DNA of 12,676 nt from an uncultured Selenomonadales bacterium (GTDB taxonomy: Bacteria > Bacillota > Negativicutes > Selenomonadales > Selenomonadaceae), in contig CAMJAZ010000009.1 in the NCBI GenBank assembly GCA_946403735.1, positions 1 through 12,676 on the forward strand, read 5' to 3'. Below are positions 1-6,550 of this stretch, piece by piece. The notes under the pieces were generated by a model. The model was not told where the DNA came from and did no database searches. It was given only the letters and a program-made list of their open reading frames with translations. How positions within the stretch are numbered: the stretch's first letter is position 1; each line of letters opens with the position of its first letter. The position numbers and the translations under genes were made by a program.

Positions 1-298
1 ACTTGCCAACGCCAGGATCACCTGCGATTAAAATTATTGAACCTTGCACTAAGCCACCGCCAAGTACGCGATCTAATTCGCCTGAACCTGTCGAAAAGCG
101 CGGCAGTTCAGATAAATCAACTTCAGCAATTCTGCGCGGAACTTCAAAAGTTGTCGTCAAGGCGTGTTTAGGGTTGACTTCCTCGACGTTTTCTTCAACT
201 AACGTGTTCCATTGTCCACATGAAGGACAGCGCCCTAGCCATTTAACTGATTCAGCGCCGCATTCTTGACAGACGTATTTGGAAATTTTTTTTGCCAT
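1..298 (-). CDS. radA: DNA repair protein RadA (Sms), N-terminal part, cut by window edge
   Basis: RadA is a RecA-like ATPase and branch-migration helicase that acts in homologous recombination and repair. The first 99 residues are visible. A C4 zinc finger is formed by C10, C13, C24 and C27 (CQEC and CPSC), followed by the family's LVEE stretch and the conserved block LPRFSTGSGELDRVLGGG at about residues 72-89. The Walker A motif GDPGVGK follows at 93-99 and is the last thing before the window edge. The start is ATG at 296-298, preceded by AGGAA seven bases upstream. A 254-bp gap separates it from the upstream radical SAM gene, so it probably has its own transcription start, although I saw no convincing promoter. 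The remaining two thirds, including the KNRFG motif and Lon-like domain, lie outside the window. Confidence 0.95.
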   Translation of the reverse strand, partial: MAKKISKYVCQECGAESVKWLGRCPSCGQWNTLVEENVEEVNPKHALTTTFEVPRRIAEVDLSELPRFSTGSGELDRVLGGGLVQGSIILIAGDPGVGK

Positions 299-349
299 TT
301 AATAATTCCTACAATCTAGGTCGTGTTGATTAATTTTTATTTTTTTAAA

Positions 350-380
350 CTACTTTTCTTTTGGCGCAAAAGAAAAGTAG
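350..380. repeat. Perfect 13-bp palindrome with GGCGC loop (intergenic repeat hairpin)
   Basis: The arms CTACTTTTCTTTT (350-362) and AAAAGAAAAGTAG (368-380) are perfect reverse complements around a 5-nt GGCGC loop. A partial second copy of the right arm, CAAAAGAAAA, follows directly at 381-390. Neither strand has a T-run after the stem, so it is not an ordinary intrinsic terminator. From memory, hairpins of this sequence type recur between genes in many bacterial genomes. That recollection needs a search. It lies about 50 bp upstream of radA in its possible leader. Confidence 0.7.
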
Positions 381-392
381 CAAAAGAAAACA

Positions 393-500
393 TAGCGGCA
401 TTTGTGCGCCTCGCGTTTTACGTTTTAGCAGTTAAACGTTACCCCGCGTCCATTTGCACCAATATTTTAACGTTACAGCAGGCGCTTGGAAATGCCGCTA
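393..500. repeat. Long imperfect inverted repeat, about 108 bp
   Basis: TAGCGGCATTT (393-403) pairs perfectly with AAATGCCGCTA (490-500), and GCGCC (406-410) pairs with GGCGC (481-485) across a small internal loop. The enclosed 70 bases contain further short complementary pieces built on ACGTTTTA, TTAAACGTTA and TAACGTTA. The unit follows the 350-380 palindrome directly, so the two may form one roughly 150-bp mobile repeat of MITE or REP type. In the minus sense it sits just downstream of the radical SAM gene and could block transcription or stabilise the 3' end of the cassette mRNA. Confidence 0.55.
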
Positions 501-552
501 GCTACCTTAATTTTTCAGCTTGAATTTTTCTTACCTATTTATTCAACATCTC

Positions 553-2247
553 CTAACTTCGTCGTACTTGGTAAAATTTCAGCAAGTCACGAATATTTGA
601 AGATGTGACAGTCGATATATCGGCATCTGAAAATTTATTTTGCTCAATAAATTTTTTCGCGTCAATTTTTTCAGCGTCGTTAAGTGATAAAAATTTTCTC
701 CGCCAATCCGCCGTCAAATTGTCTTCGTACTTTTTACGGTAGATGATAAAAGTTTCGGGCATATATAGCAGTTCATGAAATTCATCAAGATTTTTTCCGA
801 AGGCTTTCTCAAAAAAAGTTCGACCGCGTCCAACTTTACCTTTTGTCGCATTGATTATCGCTTGAATGGCGCGAATGAATTTTTTGTTCCAATGCCGCCC
901 GATATAATCGCGATTACTAAAATATTCAGGGTCATCTATCGGACAATATTTCATTGGGAAAGAATAAATTGAAAGGTTAAGTTCCTCGCAAAGGTCAATA
1001 TTTATTTTCAACCTGTTATAAAAATCTTCAGGCGTATCAAGGAAATTGTAAAGCAGATAATTTGACAAATCACGAATGCCGAATTTTGCCGCTAAACGAA
1101 TGGCGCGTTCATAAATTTCGCGTTGCTCGATATGGTCAAATGCAATGCGCATTGGATGCAAATTAAGTTCCGCCAGCCGTGACATTTTATGTTCGTCCAG
1201 TAAGCGGGCGTCTAAGCCTTGATTAAAATCGACGTAGCGGGTTAATTGATTGCGCTTGAAATATTTTTCATATAGCGGACGTACAAAGTCATCAAGTTCA
1301 AAAATTTTTTCTTTAGTGGCTCTTACTGCACTAATTAAAAATTTGTCCTCACGTACAGTATAAAATTTTCCCGCAGTATCTTCTGGCAAGCGGCGTTCAA
1401 GTTCATCATAAAGGCAAATAATTTTTTTGATACAAGCTCTGTCGTTGAACCCTTCGTGTAAATTTTTTAGCGTTACGGCGTATTCGTCAGGCGGAAGATA
1501 AGTTGCGCCTTTGGCAAATCCGCAAGATTTAATTTCGTCGATAATTTCATCAAACTTTTTTGACGCCAAAATATTATTGTCCATAAGCAACAAATTTTTC
1601 TTCGCGCCAAAACGTTTTTCAATTTGATGAAGTTGAGATAAAATTTCGACGTGATCTTTGTATTCTGGCTCAAGCTTGCTAACCGCGCAGAAACCACACT
1701 TACGAATACAACCGCGCGTCGTGTAGGTTATGTAGGCGTCGGCGACGGGGTATTTGTAATCAATTTCATCAAGAATTGAATAATCTGGCGGCAACGTGTC
1801 AATTATAATATCGTCGTGTTTGTCTAAGTCGTCAGGTTTATCTAAAAGTCCAATGTGCGGTTTAATGCCTGTTGAAAGTTCAAAAAATTTTGGTACAAGC
1901 GTTGCCGCTACTCCACCGACAAAAATTTTGCCATTGAGGCCAAGAAATTTTTTCGCATAGTTTATCGTGCTAACGGTCTTATCGAAAAAAAATGTAAACA
2001 GCGAATTAACGCAGATAATGTCGAACTTTGGAAAATCTTCAGCTTTAAAACGGCTGTGAAGTTTCCTTAATACGTCCCTGTAGTAAAAATCTTCGCCGCG
2101 CAGAAAATCTAGACAAGAAAATTTTCCCGTCTTTACGAACTCAATCAAAATTTTTTCGTGTTGCCAGAATCTTTGAAGTGATTGATTTTCTTTAGGCGCA
2201 AACAAATTTTGTTGGTCAACTTCGCAGGTAAAAAATTCCTCAACCAA
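553..2247 (-). CDS. Radical SAM enzyme with B12-binding-like N-terminal region, function unknown
   Basis: A 564-aa protein carrying the radical SAM cluster motif CIRKCGFC (C180, C184, C187), which binds a [4Fe-4S] cluster and cleaves S-adenosylmethionine. Residues about 70-165 look like a degenerate cobalamin-binding (Rossmann) domain, with FDIICVNS and GGVAAT. The SAM barrel follows, with LLLMDNNILAS (219-229) and FNQGLDARLL (341-350), then a basic C-terminal region. The only possible start in this frame upstream of residue 15 is TTG at 2245-2247, two codons past the HNH gene's TAA in the same frame and with no clear ribosome binding site, so reinitiation is likely. An out-of-frame ATG at 2283-2285 opens MKKVYF before a stop, which leaves the true N-terminus uncertain. 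The substrate cannot be told. It is the last gene of the HerA-NurA cassette. Confidence 0.85.
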   Translation of the reverse strand: MVEEFFTCEVDQQNLFAPKENQSLQRFWQHEKILIEFVKTGKFSCLDFLRGEDFYYRDVLRKLHSRFKAEDFPKFDIICVNSLFTFFFDKTVSTINYAKKFLGLNGKIFVGGVAATLVPKFFELSTGIKPHIGLLDKPDDLDKHDDIIIDTLPPDYSILDEIDYKYPVADAYITYTTRGCIRKCGFCAVSKLEPEYKDHVEILSQLHQIEKRFGAKKNLLLMDNNILASKKFDEIIDEIKSCGFAKGATYLPPDEYAVTLKNLHEGFNDRACIKKIICLYDELERRLPEDTAGKFYTVREDKFLISAVRATKEKIFELDDFVRPLYEKYFKRNQLTRYVDFNQGLDARLLDEHKMSRLAELNLHPMRIAFDHIEQREIYERAIRLAAKFGIRDLSNYLLYNFLDTPEDFYNRLKINIDLCEELNLSIYSFPMKYCPIDDPEYFSNRDYIGRHWNKKFIRAIQAIINATKGKVGRGRTFFEKAFGKNLDEFHELLYMPETFIIYRKKYEDNLTADWRRKFLSLNDAEKIDAKKFIEQNKFSDADISTVTSSNIRDLLKFYQVRRS

Positions 2248-2250
2248 AAG

Positions 2251-3048
2251 TTACAAGTGCAAATTTAAAAGTAAACTTTCTTCATATCCGTTTGGGTATC
2301 GATAAAATTTTTTATCACGGTCAAAAATTGGATTGGCGGCGTGAATGATTCGGTGATGATTCGGACAAACGATTAAAAGATTTTCCGCATCATTATTCAA
2401 ACTGTCGACAAAATAATTTATGTGATGACATTCAACGACGTTGACGCCGTAATTTGCGCCGATATTTTGTCCGCAAATTTGACAGCGAAAATTATAAAGC
2501 TTTTTTAGATAATTGCCAATACTGCGATTGAGTTTGCGAATTTTTGTTAATCGATATTTTTCAACAATCGCGGCTTCCGAATCAGTTAGCGTCGGCAACT
2601 CAAAAAGATTTTCTAAAGATAACTCGTCACGTTCTGGCGTAATAATTTCACGCTTGAAGATTGGCTCAAAATAAAAAATATCCTTCGTGTCGGTAGCGTA
2701 AAGGACAAAGTATTCTTCTTCGGAGGACAGAAGATTTTCACTAAAATTTTTCAGTGAGTAAGAAAAAATTTTTCTGATAGAATCAGCTATGGCGCTATTT
2801 TGCGAATAAACAATTTGCCATATGTCACGATGTACAGGATATTTTTCACGGTCAAAGTTGACGCTAGTTAAAGTTACGTCAAAAATTTTTTCATTTAAAA
2901 TAATTTTTATCGGTCGCTTTTCGCCGTGATTTAGTTTACCACCGCTAAGATGCAAAGAAAAAACGGCTTGCATTTCGGCGGGAATTGCAAAGCCGCGTTT
3001 GAAAAGTGAACGGTCGATATTTTTTTTCATTAAAAATTTTTCGCTCAT
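2251..3048 (-). CDS. HNH endonuclease with uncharacterised N-terminal domain
   Basis: A 265-aa protein with a C-terminal HNH nuclease domain: CQIC (C189, C192), ECHHI with H208/H209, N223 in ENLLIVC, then CPNHH (C228, H231/H232) and H236. These provide a structural zinc site and a metal-dependent beta-beta-alpha nuclease centre. Residues about 15-135 form a separate domain that I cannot assign. Its conserved-looking stretches are GFAIPAEM, HGEKRPIKIILN and FDREKYPVHRDIWQI. It is plausibly a DNA- or modified-base-recognition module, as in many standalone restriction HNH proteins (inference). The start ATG (3046-3048) has AAAGG six bases upstream. A second ATG at 3028-3030 is less well supported. 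It overlaps the 3' end of the GHKL gene by 104 nt in another frame, and its stop is followed two codons later by the radical SAM start. Confidence 0.88.
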   Translation of the reverse strand: MSEKFLMKKNIDRSLFKRGFAIPAEMQAVFSLHLSGGKLNHGEKRPIKIILNEKIFDVTLTSVNFDREKYPVHRDIWQIVYSQNSAIADSIRKIFSYSLKNFSENLLSSEEEYFVLYATDTKDIFYFEPIFKREIITPERDELSLENLFELPTLTDSEAAIVEKYRLTKIRKLNRSIGNYLKKLYNFRCQICGQNIGANYGVNVVECHHINYFVDSLNNDAENLLIVCPNHHRIIHAANPIFDRDKKFYRYPNGYEESLLLNLHL

Positions 3049-3730
3049 AAATTACCTTTCTTTTAAAGTTAAGCTTGGCGGCGTATTTATAAATTTCTGT
3101 GCCGTAAGTTAAGCTGAAATGATTTTTGTATTCGACGGGCGCGACGAATGAAAGGTATTCACGAACTTTTTCAGCGTCAAGCAAGATATTGTTTATGTTG
3201 ACAATGTCAATAAGTTCAACGCGGAAAAAATGTTCAGCGTCGTCAACGTCAAATTTTTCAAAAGTCATCACGTCACGCAAAACGTATTCGGCGGAATGTT
3301 TGTTGTGATTGAAAAATTCTTGGCGTAGACGTTCTGCATTAATGGTTAGCGTCGACAATTTTTTTTCGCCTTTAACAGTGGAACTGAACCGCGCCTCTCT
3401 ACAATACGCCAGACCACAAAGCCGCCCAATGCCGCGAAAACCTCTGTCGGTATCCAAACGCTTATCAGAATTGCCGATTCTGCGCATAATACGATCAAAA
3501 TTTTTCGCGTTAATGCCAGCGCCGTTATCTTCGATTGTAATTCGCCGTGCCGCGCTATCAAGTTGGATATGGATTAAGCCGTCACCTTCCGCCAAAATTC
3601 CAGCGTCAACTGCATCGTCTATAGCGTCACACGAATTTTGTATGTATTCACGAAAAATATCCAGCGAATTTGTGTAAAGCCCTTTAGTGACAATTTCAAC
3701 AATGTTTACGCCAATTTCAATATCGTCCAA
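2945..3730 (-). CDS. GHKL-superfamily (Hsp90/MutL/MORC-like) ATPase, apparently short
   Basis: A 261-aa protein with all Bergerat-fold ATP-binding motifs: N-box E28..N32..D35-A36 (REYIQNSCDA), the DNGAGI motif (68-73) and the GFRGIGR lid motif (97-103). The sequence is of the Hsp90/MutL-like type, not a histidine kinase, because there is no phosphoacceptor domain. It starts at TTG (3728-3730) behind a very strong AGGAGGAG, 12 bp after the HerA stop, so translation is probably coupled to herA. Good family-like sequence runs to about residue 222. The last 34 or so residues are read from DNA that also encodes the HNH N-terminus and look low in information. As I recall the family, related proteins are much longer, so this one may have lost its C-terminal part. 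In conflict systems such ATPases act as nucleotide-gated clamps (inference). Confidence 0.85.
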   Translation of the reverse strand: MDDIEIGVNIVEIVTKGLYTNSLDIFREYIQNSCDAIDDAVDAGILAEGDGLIHIQLDSAARRITIEDNGAGINAKNFDRIMRRIGNSDKRLDTDRGFRGIGRLCGLAYCREARFSSTVKGEKKLSTLTINAERLRQEFFNHNKHSAEYVLRDVMTFEKFDVDDAEHFFRVELIDIVNINNILLDAEKVREYLSFVAPVEYKNHFSLTYGTEIYKYAAKLNFKRKVIYERKIFNEKKYRPFTFQTRLCNSRRNASRFFFAS

Positions 3731-3742
3731 TACGTCTCCTCC

Positions 3743-5377
3743 TCAATCTTTAAATTGTTTGTACGCAGGCTTGGGAAATTTAACTTTAAGTAATGAACGG
3801 AAAATTGGATTTTGTACGACGTATTCGCCCTGTTCAAGCCGCGTCAAAATATTTTTATACGTCGTTGGTAACGCGGAATAATCTTTAGTAGTCGTTTCAA
3901 GAACATTTGTTCGTCCGTAAGCAAGAGTAGCGCAGTTGCCAGTTACGCGCGGGTGAATGTTGGAGCGAAATTGTTCAGCGCCAAATAGAATTGTGCCTAA
4001 CGATCTGCCGCGTTCCGCTACGTCCAAAATTTGACGCAGAATTGGTGAACTTTTTGCCGCATCTTTCGACGCAAATTTATTCAACTCATCAACAAAAATT
4101 ATTATTTTAGACGGCGGGACGACGTTGGAATATTCGCCGAGCTTTAAATTGTAAATTGTTTTAAGCACGTCGCCAAAAACAAAGGCTTGCTTATCGCTGG
4201 CAAGTTTAGCAATGTCAATCACGCTTACTGAACCTGCAGAAATTTTTTTCAGTTCGTCAGCAAGTCGGCATTCGTAGTTTTCAGTAATTGGGCGGTCAAC
4301 AAACATCGGATCATTTTTAATCGCCTTGCTAACGATACGATTAAACTTGCGCCAACTTAGCACAGAAATTTCTTTAGAACTGCTAGCGCTGCCCTTGTTG
4401 CCCAATTCATTGACTTTGTCCAAAAAATTTTTCCACGTCGAAATGTCATTAAAATCAGAATCGTTGTCATCAATAATTTTGCTTACGATTGAATCCATTG
4501 TCTGCGTTGTATCGTCAATATCTGCGAAAAGCATTTCTAAAGATTCGCGGTCGTATTTGTAGACGTAAACAAATCTTTTCAACAAAGTTTCGTTAAAATA
4601 TTCTTCAACGTCACGTTGCGGCAAGTAGCTAGTTACTTTTTTATCATTGTCACGCGGCGCGTAGTAATGAACATTTTTAAACGGTTTGCCGCTCAAGTTC
4701 AGCGATTTATAATTTGGTGCATCGGAAAGATCGTCATTCGGTTTATGAAGCGCCATTAAATCTTTACCCTTGACGTTGAAAATTATGAAGGCGCAGTCAG
4801 AAAATTTTTCTTGTACAGACTTCATAAGGAACATTGCGTAGCTAGTCTTAGCGGCAAGACCCGAAATTCCAGAAATATTTAAATGGGCGCCTTCAGGTCC
4901 AAGAATGAATTGCGCGTCAAGATTTACTGGCAAAATAATTTCGTTATCGTCGTGACCTTCGTACATTTTCAAAAAGCCGCAGGGCAATTTATTTTTTATT
5001 TTGTCGAGTCCTAAAGCCTGTTCAATTTCCCGCGCAGTTGCCAAAGATACGGAAGAATCATTTTTGACGGGCGTATAAATATTTTTCGTGTTGAAGGAAA
5101 CGGAAACTTCAACGTAATTCATACCAATTCGCAAAGTCGGCGGAATAATATTTGTGTTGCCGAAGTCACTGGAAATGTAGCTTGTCAAAAAACTTTTTGC
5201 GTCGGTAATGTTGAAAATATTTTCTACCGTGCCAAAAGTGAGCGAATCCTCAATATGCGAAACCTTCACAACGTTGAAAGCGTTCAATCTAAAGTCAGTG
5301 TCTGTCCAAAAATAAAATTTGTCCATCGTTGCAGGAAATTTTTCTGTCGTAGCAACGCGCCCAATAACTTCGTTCAT
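3743..5377 (-). CDS. HerA-like DNA translocase ATPase
   Basis: A 544-aa protein of the HerA/FtsK ATPase group, which forms hexamers and drives DNA for a partner nuclease. The N-terminus (IGRVATTEKFPATMDKFYFW, then residues to about 105) fits a HAS-barrel. The ATPase core follows, with a P-loop at 170-178 (GISGLAAKT), Walker B IIIFVDELNKFA (426-437, D430-E431), ERGRS (455-459) and a sensor-like LFGAEQFRSN (464-473). The C-terminal LTRLEQGEYVVQNPIFR is typical of HerA. The P-loop is non-canonical: A176 replaces the glycine before lysine, and there is one extra residue. The ATG (5375-5377) has GAGGTGA about 7 nt upstream, and that site overlaps the stop of the NurA-like gene. This pairing supports a HerA-NurA machine. 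A chromosomal repair role like archaeal HerA is possible, but the neighbours favour a defence module. Confidence 0.9.
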   Translation of the reverse strand: MNEVIGRVATTEKFPATMDKFYFWTDTDFRLNAFNVVKVSHIEDSLTFGTVENIFNITDAKSFLTSYISSDFGNTNIIPPTLRIGMNYVEVSVSFNTKNIYTPVKNDSSVSLATAREIEQALGLDKIKNKLPCGFLKMYEGHDDNEIILPVNLDAQFILGPEGAHLNISGISGLAAKTSYAMFLMKSVQEKFSDCAFIIFNVKGKDLMALHKPNDDLSDAPNYKSLNLSGKPFKNVHYYAPRDNDKKVTSYLPQRDVEEYFNETLLKRFVYVYKYDRESLEMLFADIDDTTQTMDSIVSKIIDDNDSDFNDISTWKNFLDKVNELGNKGSASSSKEISVLSWRKFNRIVSKAIKNDPMFVDRPITENYECRLADELKKISAGSVSVIDIAKLASDKQAFVFGDVLKTIYNLKLGEYSNVVPPSKIIIFVDELNKFASKDAAKSSPILRQILDVAERGRSLGTILFGAEQFRSNIHPRVTGNCATLAYGRTNVLETTTKDYSALPTTYKNILTRLEQGEYVVQNPIFRSLLKVKFPKPAYKQFKD

Positions 5378-5386
5378 GTATTCACC

Positions 5387-6532
5387 TCAAAATAATTGCA
5401 AAAATGTTTCCGCAGAAATGAAACGTGACTTGATAAAACTTTCCGTCAAAAAAATCGGGTAAATGTGATTCGCCCAGCGTTCGTCCGTACCGTAGCAAGT
5501 AGGGTTGCGTTCATTGAGAAGGTAAGCGCTTAAAAGATTTACTTCATCACTGTCAATTTGTTCACTTTTGCGTTCAGCGTCTGTGACTAAAATTTTTTCT
5601 ATTTTAACGACGCCGTCGAATGGCGAATCAGAATATTTTTTATCGCGTAACCGCAGATACCAAACGGCAAATTTATTTCCGCCAAATAATTTATCTTCGC
5701 GCTGAAAAATCGTTACAGGAGTTCGGCATAACGGCGGCAAGTCAGCAACTAAGCCAGGATTAATTTTGTTGGAAGAATCTTTAGCGTGCATAGGATTAAA
5801 TCTTTTCGATACGCCAATGACGAAGCTGTAATTTTTAGCGTTAAATCTTTTTTTGTCATTGGGCAAAATACGATATTCCAGCGAGCCGTCTTTAACGAGA
5901 TAATTTTTTTGATTAAGCTTGCCGCGTTTAACCAACTCCGCCACTAAATTTTTTTCTGTATCGTGCATATGCTCCATAATCTTAGTAACGGCGCGGTCTT
6001 CAAGTTTTTCTGTAGATTTATTATTCGTAGAGTAAGGAATAATTTTAGAAATTTTTATTTGAGAGCGAGCGTTAATTTTATCGGCTAGTGCAGAAAAAAA
6101 TCCGCCATCAAAACTTCTAGGGTTTGTGATGTCAGGTACAGAGATTATAATTTCAGACAAAAAATTTTCCAACTGTAATTTTCTATCGCCACGCCGACAA
6201 CAGCCAGTTACAACTTGACCAGCGACAATAGGATAAATCATTTTCCGCGTACCGTCAATATAGGCAATGTCATCGATTTTAAAGATACGCCGTGAGCCGT
6301 CCAAAAAATAATTTAGAATTTGTTCACTTGCAGAAAAATTTTTTGATTCAGTTGCAAGTGACAAATATTTTTTCGGCGGGCAAGTTTCGCCTTTATGTTT
6401 TAAAACAATTTCGGTGGAGTTGTCGTATTCAATTTGCGAAGATAAATTTTCTGCGTCGAGTTCAAATTTTGATGTACGATAACTTTCGCCGTGTGTTTCT
6501 TCAGCAATGAGTTGAGAAATTTTTTCCGCCAT
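5387..6532 (-). CDS. NurA-like nuclease, HerA partner
   Basis: A 381-aa protein assigned to the NurA nuclease group from its spaced motifs: FLDGSR (D78, motif I), VKDGSLEYR (D215, the second metal-binding aspartate), WYLRLRD (291-297) and the C-terminal YPIFLTESFIKSRF block (358-371). In classical NurA the last block reads like YPxxLxxAH, while here TE replaces AH, so this is a divergent branch. NurA enzymes are Mn-dependent exo/endonucleases that resect DNA while a HerA hexamer feeds it. The adjacent herA, nine bases downstream with its ribosome binding site overlapping this TGA, strongly supports the pairing. The start ATG (6530-6532) follows GGGGGA. The gene begins 18 bp after the second glycosyltransferase, so the cassette may share an upstream promoter with the sugar genes. 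Recognition rests on motifs only, as overall similarity is low. Confidence 0.75.
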   Translation of the reverse strand: MAEKISQLIAEETHGESYRTSKFELDAENLSSQIEYDNSTEIVLKHKGETCPPKKYLSLATESKNFSASEQILNYFLDGSRRIFKIDDIAYIDGTRKMIYPIVAGQVVTGCCRRGDRKLQLENFLSEIIISVPDITNPRSFDGGFFSALADKINARSQIKISKIIPYSTNNKSTEKLEDRAVTKIMEHMHDTEKNLVAELVKRGKLNQKNYLVKDGSLEYRILPNDKKRFNAKNYSFVIGVSKRFNPMHAKDSSNKINPGLVADLPPLCRTPVTIFQREDKLFGGNKFAVWYLRLRDKKYSDSPFDGVVKIEKILVTDAERKSEQIDSDEVNLLSAYLLNERNPTCYGTDERWANHIYPIFLTESFIKSRFISAETFLQLF

Positions 6533-6550
6533 TTAATCCCCCATTACGCA

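Noticed and set aside
350..380. The palindrome as an intrinsic terminator for the cassette
   Set aside because: It has no T-run after the stem on either strand, and the stem is AT-rich.
323..523. 66-aa plus-strand open frame in the gap upstream of radA
   Set aside because: It reads straight through the palindrome and the long inverted repeat, has no good ribosome binding site, and looks like chance translation of a repeat.
3309..3677. 122-aa plus-strand open frame opposite the GHKL gene
   Set aside because: It is antisense to the conserved N-box and DNGAGI region of a clear ATPase gene, so the frame is a shadow of that gene's codon pattern.
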